From Naematelia aurantialba (Eukaryota; Basidiomycota; Tremellomycetes; Tremellales; Naemateliaceae), in NCBI GenBank assembly GCA_021527695.1, contig JAKFAO010000014.1, positions 34,950-98,949 of the forward strand: 64,000 bases of DNA, read 5' to 3'. How positions within the stretch are numbered: the first letter of the stretch is position 1; every line of letters begins with the position of its first letter. The position numbers and the translations under genes are program-made. The notes below the pieces were generated by a model. The model searched no databases. It was not told the origin of the DNA and saw nothing but the letters and a program-made list of their open reading frames with translations. This document shows, piece after piece, positions 12,252-25,527 of the stretch.

Positions 12252-14744
12252 TCAATATCGACTTGTAAAATCCAGCTGCCCAACCTGCCACTCGTCCAAG
12301 AAATCAAATCCTAGGAAGTCCACATCGAACGACGGATCATTCTCGAACTGCTCCAATTGAGACGAAGCCGCGCTGACCTGCGTGTGTGACGAAGCGTACG
12401 CATCCGCCATGCTGTTGTCTTGTGACGGCGACTGCGCAGGTACTTGACCGAGAACGTTGGGCGGAACCAAGAATAGATTTTTCTTGGCCAGAATCTCCTC
12501 GAATATCGGCAGCGCTCTTTTCAGGGCGGGTATTTCTTTTCCCTGGGTGAGCACAAGCATTGCCTGGCTGATGGATATCCGAGCCATGGAACGGATGAGC
12601 TCTGTCTCGGCTGGATCGAGGGCTGATTCGATGTGTAGAGCGAGCAGCGCCGTCATTGTGGTTATGCTGACAAAGTCACTGTCAGTTTCATTGGCACGTT
12701 CTATAGAGCGTGTCTGAAGCTTGGGGAAATGGGAAGAAATGGACGACACATACAAGGACATGGGAAAGTCCTGAAGGGTACCACTCGCCAACACCCTCAT
12801 GGCAATAGTGTCCAGCTCCAAAATTGCGGACCGAAATCGCTGTTTGGCCCACTCGCTCCAGTCGGCATGTCGGGACTGCTGCCAACAGCGTCGGATCAGA
12901 CGACACAAGATGCACTCAAACCTGTAGCTCATGGCTTGTATGTTCAGATAGTACACGTCGGTTCCAGTGTTCCCACCCACGTGCATCTTGGCAGCGAGAG
13001 AGTTGCGCCATTCATCGAGTGGGTGCATCATCTGGCGTGGATCCTGCTGCTGCTTGTTTGTCACAATAGACAAACACTGTCCGACTAAATATAATTAGTC
13101 ATGCTTGTGGTATCAGGTACAGGTTGAAAAGAAAAAGAAGAAGGAACAAGAATAAGAAAACGAATGGAACCAACACGCACATATTCGAGACAACTCGCAG
13201 TGGACAACAGGCGAGGCCATTTGCTGAGGCGAGACCGCAGATAGCAAGCCGGATGATGTTCCCGAGACATCCTCCTCTTCCCAGTCATCTTCCGTCCTAG
13301 GCTTGATTGCGGAAGTGTCTTCGAGTAATCGCGAGCGTCTGGTATTGATAAAAACGTGGAAAATGTCAAAAAACTACGTGGCTCTAGTAAGCATAAGGCG
13401 GAAAGAACAGAACATGATGATGAGAAGAGGGACGTACGTAGAGAACCCACCAGATCCTTCTGTACAACTTTAGGACTTTGCCGGGTTTGTCTTCGCGAAC
13501 ACACCTGTTGGAGGGTCGGAAGGCAGTTAGTACTCGAAATACATGTCGAGGTGTCACAGTCTGGGGATAGAAAACACACGTGTTGCGCAAGTCAAGCTTG
13601 GTGGCAAGACGGATAGCGTTGTGGAACCAATAGCCAAAGTCCCAGTCGGTGGGGTGGTCGAGAATCACCGTGCACAAGATGATGGATCCCTGCAGCATCA
13701 ACAACGGATCGTCTTCGGCGGCAAAGTCGTGGAGCAGCTTGGCCTTGAAGAAGAATGACTCTTGCGCGGCGGAGCGGCTGGCAAAGCCGCAGGCGGATAA
13801 CACATCCGCTGGTGCGTGAAGACTAGCTGGTGTCAAAATGGCGCGCAGCAGGAACAACGAGCAGTCGCCAGACTCATAGCCGCGAATGAAATCAGTTCTG
13901 TTGATCATGGGAGCAAATGGGTAGACGTGGTCAAAGTATGTCTTGATGAGGGCATCTCTGTTGTTTCGGTCTGTCAGTAGAGTGCACACGAAAACCCAAA
14001 GAAGATGGAGGATGGAGAATTCAAGATTGTCTCACAAGTGGCGCGGGGGAGGCAGATCAAAGACACCCTTCTTGACAAGATATTCATGGTCAATATCGTC
14101 CAATTGGGGTAGCTTGATCCAAAGACAGTTCCGAGGAGTGAGACGGTCGTCCGGCCTTGGACGGTAAGGGGTATTGGAAGTGGTATGGTGTCGACTGGAT
14201 TCTGTAGTTTCTTTGACGGCGTCGTTCAGGATATTGAGGTAGAGCAAATCTGGCTCAGTCTGACTTGGGCGTTGGCAATGCAGGCGATCGGAACTGGAAG
14301 TTTGATTGAGACTGTCCAACGGGCTGCAGTTGGATGTAGCCGGGATGCCTGCAGTCTGGCAACCGTTAGTAGGAGGTCTGAAGGATCGGCGAAGGAGCAG
14401 AAGGAAAGGCGGAGAACAGAAGCAGTTGGAACAATGACAATCATCCAAAGCATACTCGTGCATGACTAGGAGTCGGTAAAACACGTTTTCCTTTCCTATG
14501 AGCCCCATCTATGTTAGCATGAACCATGCTATCAATAATCAACTCACCTGGTCCGACCCTTCCGGACTGCCAGTACACAGTCCTTGGCACACTGCCTGCT
14601 GGTACAGCTGCTGCAGGGGAAGCCAACCACGGCGGCATCGCACTTCACCTTGCGTCCACGGCAGGGTATACATGCCTTGTTGGCTTTGGCGGCACGTTTT
14701 ATGGTTTCTTCTGCTCGCTGTGGCTCGCTACCAGAAGTATTCAT
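12252..14744 (-). CDS. Zn2Cys6 transcription factor, CTF1/FarA-like
   Basis: Nuclear regulator. Exon 1 (14744-14548) carries the binuclear zinc cluster ACIPCRGRKVKCD...CSSCTSRQCAKDCV. The fungal-specific middle homology region follows: LDDIDHEYLVKKGVFDLPPPRHL, LIKTYFDHVYPFAPMINRTDFIRGYE, LSACGFASRSAAQESFF, LYRRIWWVLY and HCELSRI-GQCLSIV. These are hallmarks of cutinase factor 1 / FarA proteins, which respond to fatty acids or cutin monomers. The C-terminal exons run to a stop at 12252, with an intron in the GTLQDFPMS-ITTMTALLALHI stretch. Two junctions do not close by canonical splicing: the linker after the zinc cluster (14547 to about 14267) and the junction after YRRIWWVLY (near 13440-13310). 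A missed microexon, sequence error or decay are possible. Family assignment is firm; exon structure is not. Confidence 0.82.
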
Positions 14745-15193
14745 TTGTTGTAGCCCGCAAATGCGTTGACAATTGTCAAGGCATAATGGGGCTTGGGTGG
14801 TGAAGGACGCTTTCCTTCAACAGCCTCTCATGCTTACGTAAAGCATTTCCTTGCATCCACGCTGTGATTCTCTGCAAAGGTTCTCCCTGCTCCATCCATG
14901 TCCAGCAAAACCCGCCGAATCTCCTTGTCAGATCTACGCGGTTTCCCAAGACGTCCGAAATGGACCTTCGATTCAATCTGATGCAGCGTTGCGGGCTCGA
15001 TGTTGACAGTCCTTTCTGTGCGGGTCTTGAAAGGCGCTGAACGGTGAGACCAAAGGTGGCGTTGCTATTTGGAAGTCTCCAACCTACGGTTTTCCTTTGG
15101 GGAAGTGGATTATCGCCCAAGCTCAGTTTGCCCACTTAAGCAGTACTCTAGCTCCTGTTCAACACCTCGTCGTTAATCCTTCAACCAGAGGAG
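14745..15193. other. Divergent intergenic region
   Basis: Promoter region shared by the CTF1-like regulator (minus) and the disordered protein at 15194 (plus). No TATA box, RNA or repeat recognised. Confidence 0.4.
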
Positions 15194-17335
15194 ATGTACC
15201 CACAGGGAGAGCCTTCACTTGACCGAGTTCAAGATTGGGCCCGACGTGGTCGCTCTGGCCAAGGGAATGTTGTTTCAGGACGCACTTCGGGGGCGGTTGC
15301 GGGGAGGCCACCCCGTGCGGCGAACGACTTGAGCTCTTTGAGAGATCACAGGACTGCAGCACCCCGGAGAAGAAGCCTTTCCCTTCCGAGGACTATGAGT
15401 ATCCGGTCGAGGTCCGGTTCACGACCACCCTCCAACAGAGACGATCGAGAATTTGAAGGGACATATCGCTATGGCGAGATTGGTAGCAGCGAAAATCGGC
15501 CGGGCCTGGCTCCGAGCGTGACAGCAACGGTATACCCCCAGGGCGAAATACCACACTGGGATGAGATGCTTCCTCAACAGGTCCCCACCAGTGCAAATTC
15601 GACTGGTTATCAAAATTCCGCCCCCCCACCAACCTCATTGGAGCGCACGAATCCCGTGGCGGTTTCGCGAGTCCCAACCACATCAACACAGGTACATGGT
15701 AAATCTCTTACGGTGGCGGAATGGCAGGAACTCATACCGAAGCCTGGCAAAGAGCCACCCGCAGTCCCGACGCCTATCGAAGCGCCGTCCAACAGAGGTT
15801 CGCTGGACCGCCTGCGCCGGCAGTCGATGGAAAGCTCGAGAGGTCAGGTTAGATCCTTTTACCCCGAAAATAGTCGCGACCCAAGCACGACTGTGAACGA
15901 CCCAATTTCCCTGGGAAGGTTCGGACCTGGTCGAGGGGAGGTCGCAGCTGGTACAGCTGACCAATCTGCTACATTTCTGGCCTCTGAAATCCCCAGGCGT
16001 CCCGCTCCGAGTGACTTGAGATGTAGGACTGGGTCTCATCAATCAATTTGGGATGGGTCACGAAGACAGACGGAGGGTAGTCGCGATCCAAACATGACTG
16101 TGAACGATCCAAATACCCTTGCAGGGTTCAGCCTCGGTCGTGGGGAGGTTGCAGCTGGTCTAGCTAACCGGTCTGCCACAGTGTTGACCTCTGAAACTCC
16201 CAGACCTACCGCTTCCAGTCACTTTGAGCACAGGACTCGTTCTCATCAATCAACTTGGGATGGGTCACAAAGACTGGCGGAGAGACGTACCCCCGAACCC
16301 TCAACCAGTCTCACGCAGCTCGCATTTGCGGGGAGTACGATACCTGCCAGTCAGAGCTCGCAGTCTCGTGGCTTACAAGCATTTGGGGAGCAAGGAAGTA
16401 GTCGCACGCCGATACGATATCCACACGGCAACGCTACGACGAACTTTGACCGCGTTCCTTCCGGTTCAGGGGCAGGGCAGTTGAGTACAGCAGCACATCG
16501 GCCGCGCCCTTCCGCTCTGCCACAACCCATGCGACAGGTGCATTCGAACCGGTCGTTCATCCCTCCTCAAATTGGTCCAAGTTCATTCGGAAGCCAACTC
16601 GTGGTGATACCGCCACTCACCACTGCAAAGCCGTCATCCCGAACGGTACGACCACCACCGCAGAGCTCTTGTGCTGGCGGCTGGAGTGCTTCAAGAGATG
16701 TGCGCGGGCAAGTGTCTGCGGTGCGCGTGCGGCCTGGAGGTGACCGCCGGACTGAGACCTCTGAGACTGGGCCGGCACCATTGGGATCAGGTGCTCCTGG
16801 TTCCAGCATGATTCTGCCCCAACCAGGAGCTGTGATAGCCCCCCGACCGCAGCATGCCTTCGCAGGGCATAGTTATCAAAACCAATTATCACCGCATTCT
16901 CACACAGGTCGCGTTCCTGCCGGGGCATCATGGGCTCCCTTGACTGATGACAGGCGGCCCCAGTCGCGAGCTTATATGTCGTCCTCTCAGTTTCCCGGTC
17001 AAGTGCCCAACATGACTCAGCCAGTAGAGCCTTGGTGGCGCGAGGAACACCGATTGCGTGGACAGTCGCAATATGATGTGCGCTCGGACCGGCCGCCAAC
17101 TGCGTTTCCCTACTCAACCACCCAAGAAGGAAGTCATACGCGTCATGCAGGTATCTCAGGTCAAGGAGAGTACCGTCAGCCTGTTGGCTTCTCCAATATG
17201 CTCGGTCAACCAGACAGTGCTTCGGTACCACCACCTGACAGTGGCAATTCAGTTTTTGCCGCTGACAGCAGAGCGGGAAGACGCACACCTCACGGACAAC
17301 GTGGGAGGGCGCATCAGCCTCCATGGCGTAGCTGA
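15194..17335 (+). CDS. Long disordered Ser/Pro/Arg/Gln-rich protein with an internal duplication
   Basis: A single open frame of 713 residues from ATG 15194; no family recognised. Composition is low-complexity throughout (Ser, Pro, Arg, Gly, Gln), with no membrane segment or zinc motif. Residues about 227-364 contain two tandem copies of a 69-residue unit, each with SRDP...TVNDP, LGRGEVAAG-type and HQS-WDGS cores. The absence of stops over 2.1 kb in this GC-rich sequence and the conserved duplication support coding. It resembles in style the predicted proteins at 8230, 17832, 60728 and 62169, but no shared domain could be shown by eye. Confidence 0.6.
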   Translation: MYPQGEPSLDRVQDWARRGRSGQGNVVSGRTSGAVAGRPPRAANDLSSLRDHRTAAPRRRSLSLPRTMSIRSRSGSRPPSNRDDREFEGTYRYGEIGSSENRPGLAPSVTATVYPQGEIPHWDEMLPQQVPTSANSTGYQNSAPPPTSLERTNPVAVSRVPTTSTQVHGKSLTVAEWQELIPKPGKEPPAVPTPIEAPSNRGSLDRLRRQSMESSRGQVRSFYPENSRDPSTTVNDPISLGRFGPGRGEVAAGTADQSATFLASEIPRRPAPSDLRCRTGSHQSIWDGSRRQTEGSRDPNMTVNDPNTLAGFSLGRGEVAAGLANRSATVLTSETPRPTASSHFEHRTRSHQSTWDGSQRLAERRTPEPSTSLTQLAFAGSTIPASQSSQSRGLQAFGEQGSSRTPIRYPHGNATTNFDRVPSGSGAGQLSTAAHRPRPSALPQPMRQVHSNRSFIPPQIGPSSFGSQLVVIPPLTTAKPSSRTVRPPPQSSCAGGWSASRDVRGQVSAVRVRPGGDRRTETSETGPAPLGSGAPGSSMILPQPGAVIAPRPQHAFAGHSYQNQLSPHSHTGRVPAGASWAPLTDDRRPQSRAYMSSSQFPGQVPNMTQPVEPWWREEHRLRGQSQYDVRSDRPPTAFPYSTTQEGSHTRHAGISGQGEYRQPVGFSNMLGQPDSASVPPPDSGNSVFAADSRAGRRTPHGQRGRAHQPPWRS
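15871..16284 (+). repeat. Two-copy 207-bp in-frame direct repeat
   Basis: Copy 1 begins TAGTCGCGAC at 15871 and copy 2 begins TAGTCGCGAT at 16078. The period is exactly 207 bp (69 codons). Copies have diverged at many codons while keeping the frame, suggesting an old duplication in a translated region. Confidence 0.85.
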
Positions 17336-17831
17336 GCACCTGCCTGATGGGTATTGAGATTCTGTCGTCATACCCAGATGGACGTCTTTTCTTCTGCTTA
17401 TATTGCATGAACCATACTTGAGAACATGGCTGCGTCACTTGGATTGTCTGCAGAGCATGCGACTCCGCGACCTAAGCGGGAACCAGCGCGCGCCCAGTGG
17501 CGAAAGAGAGTTGACCTCCTATCTTCCTGGGGGTAGCAATGGTGTGTCATGTTCAATCTCAGCCACAGACGCGAAAGCCTTTGTAGTCCCTCCTTCAAAA
17601 GAGTGCAATGGGATTGGCATCGCCTCTGTTTTGACTCCTTGCAGCGGCGGCTCTTGAATCTGCTACGAGCGGCGCACTGGAGATGCGCTGTACAGAATAT
17701 ATAATACGTTGAAGCCCGCCTACTATGCTCACTAACATCCCAATTGGCGGCTCTGCGATATCCAATTACAACCCCAAGTCTCGCGTACCCATAGCAACGG
17801 ACCTCTTGAGTTGGCAAAGGACGCCTCGAAC
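17336..17831. other. Intergenic region with TATA element
   Basis: TATATAATA at 17698-17706 lies 134 nt before ATG 17832. A short frame from ATG 17725 also starts downstream of the TATA. Nothing else recognised. Confidence 0.4.
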
Positions 17832-18807
17832 ATGGCATCCAATAGAGCCCTTATCCAACAACCGGCTGCAGCGCATGTGCGTGATCAGCACCGTCCCTCG
17901 CGGGCAGCAGTGGAGCTGTTCGAGGCATCTACGCCGTCTTGGCAGAGTGAGGACGGTGGGCAAGGCCGCCCATTCAGCATTCGCCGCCGATCCAGCAGCG
18001 CCGGTACCGGCCCAGACCGTACCTCGCCACCCACCGACGGAAGCAGGGCAGCGGAAATGGTCAATGCTGGTGACTACGAAGGGATGACCTGGGAGGAGGC
18101 TCTGGACTATTTGGGGCCTCCAACTGCCGACGAAACCCGCCCTTTCCCTGATCTGCGGTACAGCAGCATCACCCGCGGCGCCAAAAGGGACGCCTTGCAC
18201 GGGCGATCGTCGAGTTTTTCAGGAGTACCGTCTGTAAGTTTCCGTGTCGTTTCTAGCCCGGTTATCAATCTGATCGTTCTAGCCCAGAGCTTCGCCAATC
18301 TATGATTCTGGACATCCCACGAGTGACCAGGGACCACAGAGTCGATCCTCCCCTTCGTCTCCGACTAACGGTGAGTTTCGTAATCTCCGCAACGAACCTT
18401 CTTGCTCACCGCAGTCGTTTGCAGTGTCTGGAAATCGCAACAGTTGGCACCAGGGCGATTCATTGCTAGCGCCCGGTTCTCACAGTCGTGATTCCCTTCT
18501 GCCGCCGCCTCGACTCAGCCGCAGTAAGTCCGCTCCAGGCCGCTACTCGCAATTCACAGGCCAACTCACAGGCGTGCCCGCCACCAGACGCCACTCTCAG
18601 GTCGGGCCCACTCTAAGTGGGTCTGCAAGTTCCATTTCTAAGAGCACTAGCGTAGGATCCCTTCAAAGGTCGTTGACAATGGATACTGAGGCGGACCACG
18701 GCCACGACGGGCCCCAAAGTGAGATCACAATCACCATCGTGCCGCCTCCGTCCGACGATCAACACGATCCGCACGCAGCAAAACCGCTCCCGCCAACCCC
18801 CGTATGA
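17832..18807 (+). CDS. Disordered Ser/Arg/Pro-rich protein of unknown function
   Basis: Three exons with clean GT-AG junctions: 17832-18233, 18283-18370 and 18425-18807, about 290 residues. The one compact-looking stretch is GDYEGMTWEEALDYLGPP near residues 78-95, acidic and aromatic and possibly a short binding motif. The rest is Ser/Arg/Pro-rich with RRRSSSAG and SRSKSAPGR basic-serine patches, ending in an acidic-to-Pro tail (KPLPPTPV). No family recognised. It follows the 713-residue disordered protein in the same orientation. Confidence 0.55.
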
Positions 18808-19302
18808 TACAGATTCCACACTGGCGCTTGGCTGTCTGGATTACCTTGCTCAGATTTCACATGCATCACAATAATTGCACGGAGGTCGGGGTCGTGGCGC
18901 CCGCCGGCTCTGGCTTTGCTTTGATGCGATGAGCCCATCTGCACGGGCCCGCCCGGGGGGGAGGGGAGGTCGCGCCGGCAGGCGCGGGGCTTCGTTCTAC
19001 CGCCAATCTGTTGCATGTTCATAGACATGAAATACACAACCGCTCTACCATGAAAGACCTTGTGCGTAGTCAAATACCCTTTCGTTAACGATACTGATAC
19101 GGTGACAATGGCAGTTGAAGCCCCAAAACAGAATAATGCGATGGAATCGATGAAAGGGTATAAAGTGATGGGTGATCTCGTGGTCTGCGTTCAGAGACTG
19201 GTGGGGGTATTTAACGCAGGGTATATAGTTGCAGAAACGAAGAGTGGAACACAATCCGGGACAGGACAGCGAGTGCTAGGCAGTTGAGGCCATATGACAC
19301 GC
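18808..19302. other. Convergent intergenic region
   Basis: 3' ends of the disordered gene (plus) and SAH1 (minus) meet here. Contains a C/G-rich stretch near 18940-18990. No gene recognised. Confidence 0.4.
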
Positions 19303-21106
<1,804 letters not shown>

Positions 21107-21195
21107 GATGGATGTTGTTGTGTTGAGGAGTAAGAGAGAGAGAGAGAGAGGTGAAGGTGAGAGACGAACGAGGGAAAAAAAGCGTCCCATCGAAA

Positions 21196-21228
21196 CACGT
21201 GCCACCTTTTAAAATGCCGAACCACGTG
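21196..21228 (-). promoter_or_regulatory. Two CACGTG sites upstream of SAH1
   Basis: CACGTG at 21196-21201 and 21223-21228, with TTTTAAAA (about 21207-21214) between them, 90-122 nt upstream of the SAH1 ATG. CACGTG is the core site of Cbf1-type bHLH factors that control sulfur amino-acid genes in fungi. Use here is inference. Confidence 0.5.
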
Positions 21229-21375
21229 GGTTCGCGTGGCGGATTCTTCCTTTCGTGCGAGTGGAGGACGTCCACAGCTCTCGCTCTGTGTCTTGTGGTT
21301 CTGACAGTTGCAGCTCAAGGGCTGTGATATGAACATCCGGGAGGAAGCATCACATACCGACAGGCCGTGATTACA

Positions 21376-23854
21376 ATGGACGAAGAAGCAGATCTCGCTT
21401 TGCTGGTGAGCGCTGAATCCCCTCCTTCATCAAGGGGGCTTGCACCACCGTTCATGCGACGGCTAATTCAACCCACAGGATCAGCATCTCCTCAAGACTA
21501 ACCTGCTAAGCCAGCGCATGACCGGTAAGTTCTTAACGCCGTATGGAAGACTTCTGACGTCTGCTTGTCACCAGGTATCCTCGGTCAGCTTGATTCACGC
21601 CTCTCACGGTTAGACAAGGCTATTGCCCCTCTTGGAATCCAGCCTCTTACTCGCAAGGCGAATAGTGAGATCCATTGATGCTGTGTCATTGACGCAAGCT
21701 AAATTTAACAAGATATCGACGCCCTGCTTCACTTGCTATCACCGTCCTATGCTCCTTCAGCCCCACCAAGACCACCGCCGGCATCCCGCACTACGTCATC
21801 CAGCTCGAATGCTACGTTCAAAGGTTATTCTCTGGGCCACCCATCCTCGACTCTAACGCCTATCGCTTCTGCCCCCGGGACGGCGGCTGGTACTCCGGCA
21901 GATGAAACGGCCATTTTGACGCGCGGGCCAGATATCATGGCTCTGAGAGAGTACTTTTCTGCTCTGGATAGTGTGATAGCGGATCTTGAGAGAATGTGGA
22001 AGGGCTATACCGAAGGGAGAGGAGGCGCTCGCGAAGCCGGAGTCAAGGATTTGGTAGGTTATTTCATCTACCAGAGCCGCGGATGCTGAGTTGGTCAGTC
22101 AAACTTGGTGGAAATCGGCTTTGTCGGCCTCACAGAGCTCTTCCTCAAGCTTTCTCGGGAAGGCATGGGTCGGACTTTCGACCCCGACCAACTGCTTCAG
22201 AGTGGTAAGTTCGGCTGAAGGCAAAGTCATCTGATCGTTTCAGGAGCACCCACTCCACCGAACTTCTTCGGTCCACTCAATACTCTCCTTCCCCTGACGT
22301 CGCATATCACCGATATCCTCAATCCACGAACATCCACTCCGAGAACATCTTCCATCATAGAACCAATCATGGAGCAAACGACCGCAGCATTTGCGGATTT
22401 GAGAGGCGAATGGATGAAGCGAAGCTTAAGTGGGATGGTCACCAGAGTGGAAGAGGTCGATGAAGGAGGAATTTGGGAAGGCGGAAGGGGCAGAGAGAAA
22501 GCCAAGGGCCTCGTGGGCCTCTGCGAAGTCATGATTGTGGTTGCAGAAGTGAGTACAGTCAATTGCATCCTACGAGGCTGGCTCAAGAGTGTATAGGCCG
22601 AAACACTCCTGATCACCACTCTTTTCCCTCAAGATCCCCCGCCACTGCTGCTGCAGCAGACCCTCCTTGCACCGCTCGGTCTGATCATCTCCCTCCTCCA
22701 GCCCACCTTGAACACCATCAAACGCCGCCTATCATCGCACGTTTTTGTTGCTCTCGATCTGTACCAGTCCCTACTTCGGACCTCTCAGAAATGGGAAACG
22801 TCTCTCTCGAAATGCCTGTCTATGACCCACTCGCCATCCTCGCCGGAAGTGCTGACTGTGTTTTCGAGTCCCATCTCAACACTCCGTGGGCTGTGTCTTC
22901 GATCGTTCCCAGAGCTCTTGGTCGACATTCGCTCTACGCCAGTCATTGGGCCTCCCTCAAGCGCAATCTCCGATGTGACTTACTCGACGTTAACGTATCT
23001 TGAAACCCTACCGGCATATGAGAAGACTGTGGAGAGCCTGTTGGGATCGGCTCACTCGGAACGAAGCTGGTTGATGGGGGCGAAGGACCCGCCGAGTCCG
23101 GTTAGGAGTGTCACTGATGAGGGAGGAGTCGTTAGTCTGTATGTCGGTGAGTAGACTCCTCATTCGACCAGACAATATCTGACTGCATTAGCGGATGTGC
23201 TGGGAACAGTTTTGTTGCACCTCGAGCAGCGGGCAAAGCCCATGAGAAAATTAGTTGCGCAAGCATTCTTACTGAATAACCGTGAGCACCGCGGCCGCTC
23301 TGATGCTTCGAGCTGTATCTGACAGCTCAGTATCGCACATCCGAAATACCACATCGTCATTCTCCGGTGATCTCATCGGTCCAGGAGCAGAGGATATGCT
23401 CAATCGCGCGTTCCGTGATGCTAAGAGGTGAGAGAAGAACGGTTGCGTTGACCAATTCTGACGTCTCCAGTGGCTACATTTCAGAATTCTCTAGTCTGGT
23501 CGCTACCCTTAATCCATCAACTCCGTCGAGTCGGTTCAATGTGCCGGGAACATCATCCGAGCGGTCCACTCTCAAAGAAGCCGCAGTGGCATTCTTTGAC
23601 AAACTTGACCAGTTCGAGGGGCTTGTGAGCCAGTATCCGCTCAGTAGACAGGATGTGGATCTGCGAGACAGAGTGGGCAAGGAGGCAGGCGATATCCTCG
23701 GTCGAGGATGCGAAGGGTTTTGGAAGCGATGTGAGGGAAGGGGTCTGGAGAAGTGTAAGTCAACTTTGATTCAAGGGAGTTATGACTAATCCGCACAGAT
23801 CTCAAAGGAACACCGGATGACATTCAGAAGCGAGTGGTGGCGATGTTTAGATGA
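21376..23854 (+). CDS. EXO70: Exocyst complex subunit Exo70
   Basis: Subunit of the octameric exocyst that tethers secretory vesicles to the plasma membrane. The N-terminus MDEEADLALLDQHLLKTNLL, with SQRMTGILGQLDSRLSRLDKAI, is the typical Exo70 coiled coil. Downstream come REYFSALDSVIADLERMWK, a region with TIKRRLSSHVFVALDLYQSL, and a helical C-terminal domain ending in DDIQKRVVAMFR. The coding region is cut by about ten short introns. Exon 1 is only 30 nt (21376-21405); the last exon ends at 23854. The early linker is Pro/Ser/Thr-rich (about 21740-21900). The helical-rod architecture without transmembrane segments fits the family. Divergent from SAH1 across about 270 nt. Confidence 0.88.
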
Positions 23855-24933
23855 TGGTTGTATGGCATTAGTGGCGGCGTGCAGCACAGCAGGAACCTCT
23901 AGGGCTCAGTCTACTTTGTCTGAATGGCGCAGCGCAGTTTGCCTGGTCGAGCCAGCCAGCGGCCTTTGAATATCCAACTGAAGGTTGCGCAACGCACGCT
24001 TCGAGTGGGAGCCGATATGGAGTAGATTCTCTATGCGAAGGTTACTGATGGATTACGATGGATTACGATGGATGGTCGGAGTCGTTGCTCTCCTCTTGAC
24101 TTAGACACAGTTTCTATACTTCTTGTTGAAACGCATTTCGTGTATCGCTATCGGCTCCTGCCTTCCTCTTGTAGGATTTGAACCGCCCCGATCACCAGAA
24201 GTATCCACTGCATGGACAGCAGGCTCGACTACGTCTTGCATCCCCAGAGCTTCTTGTGTAGTCGGGGATGCATTCGCCGTTGCCCGAAGTGCTTCTTCTT
24301 CAGAAACACTCCAACTGACGTGCTTAGAAGGTTACATGAAGCGACTTCGGAAATCATCACCGGACCGGTCTCTGGTGCTTCTATGCGCCGACCGCCGTCT
24401 TCCCAATGCGAAGCTTAGGACAGGGCTGGCTGCCCTCTCCCTCGCTTGCTTGCTAGCAAAGAATGGAGACGACTTGCGCGCCTTCGTGGTGCTGACGTGG
24501 TCGTCATACCCCGGTCGGTTGGCAGTCCTGACAAGAATGGAAGCTCTGACAGGCGAAGATAGCGTGATTGCTAGATGACAGAGAGAGATCCAAGCTTTGC
24601 GAGTTGATTTGCTCCGCCTTCGGAACCTTTTCGCGGAAATCGCCGGCTTAGACGGTCGCATGCTCTCTAGTCTGTGCAAAACCCTACGATGACAGGATCT
24701 GGGGGGAAACGGACGAGGACGAGAGCTTCTCAAAGCTCCTTGTGAGAGAAAGGACCGACATTCGTGGCCCCCGTGGAATCTCCCGACGTTAGCCTCGTAT
24801 ATGGTCTCGCCCGTACTGCCATCCCTATAAATGCAGTGATTCTACATCCTCTGCGCTTCGGACAGTACACATTTTCCTCACTTAGCGCTGCGTCACACTG
24901 CCGCAAAGCAGACTTTGTCCACATTTGTCCACG
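23855..24933. other. Intergenic region, 1.1 kb, with TATA box for the downstream gene
   Basis: CTATAAATG at 24825-24833 (TATAAAT from 24826) lies about 105 nt before ATG 24934. A 151-codon frame at 24123-24578 shows no family character and is left unassigned. GATTACGATG is tandemly repeated near 24052-24072. No tRNA accepted. Confidence 0.45.
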
Positions 24934-25527
24934 ATGCGTGCCTCGAATTCCCCGTTGAACTCGCTTAACGAGTGCTCGGAATGTTTGGAAGATCAGTCTG
25001 CCAGTACCGCTATGCCCCCGGAGACTGCTGCAGCAGGCGATCGGGACGCCGTCCCAAAGGTCGACGAGTTCATCGATCCATTCTCAGGGCGATACTTGAT
25101 GCCGCCTCTCTCTCTGTGTCTCGCCCCCGTTCGGAGGCGGAAGGAAGACAACGACTTTGAAATGTTAAAAGCATCGTCCTCGAGGGCAGTTTCGCCAAGC
25201 CAACAGTCACTCTCTGATTCGAGTGTCTCGCCAACCGAGGGACTGCCAATGTCCAGACTGACCCTCACGTCAGTTTCGCCACTTTCTGAGCATTCACTTT
25301 CCGCCCTTCAGGACAGAGGAATGCCCACACGGCCTGGTAGTCCATCAGTCGTGCTCTCGCAGGACAGGACAGAAACGACAGTTGCGCCGCATAAGCGGCA
25401 TTCCGAGGACGAACACCTCCCGGAGACCTCCAAGTGCTCCAAGCGGCTGAAGAGCTCACGTTCGGTCTTGACGTGTAACACAGCAATCGGCTCCAAGAAC
25501 GCTGAAGATCTTATATATACTGCCTAA
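24934..25527 (+). CDS. Small Ser-rich protein of unknown function
   Basis: A single exon of about 197 residues starting MRASNSPLNSLNECSEC. N-terminal CSEC and a later CSKRLKSSRS basic patch are visible, but there is no zinc-finger spacing. The middle contains FIDPFSGRYLMPPLSLCLAPVRRRKED, then a Ser-rich disordered stretch with several Ser-Pro sites (SVSP, TSVSP), possible kinase targets. A TATA box at about 105 nt upstream supports a real gene. No family recognised. Confidence 0.5.
   Translation: MRASNSPLNSLNECSECLEDQSASTAMPPETAAAGDRDAVPKVDEFIDPFSGRYLMPPLSLCLAPVRRRKEDNDFEMLKASSSRAVSPSQQSLSDSSVSPTEGLPMSRLTLTSVSPLSEHSLSALQDRGMPTRPGSPSVVLSQDRTETTVAPHKRHSEDEHLPETSKCSKRLKSSRSVLTCNTAIGSKNAEDLIYTA

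Noticed and set aside
24170..24195. AGGATTTGAACCG resembling a minus-strand tRNA T-loop
   Set aside because: No 5-bp T-stem, anticodon arm or acceptor stem could be built around it.
24123..24578. 151-codon plus-strand frame between EXO70 and the Ser-rich gene
   Set aside because: No family features, no clear splice sites or promoter; the reverse strand is equally open.
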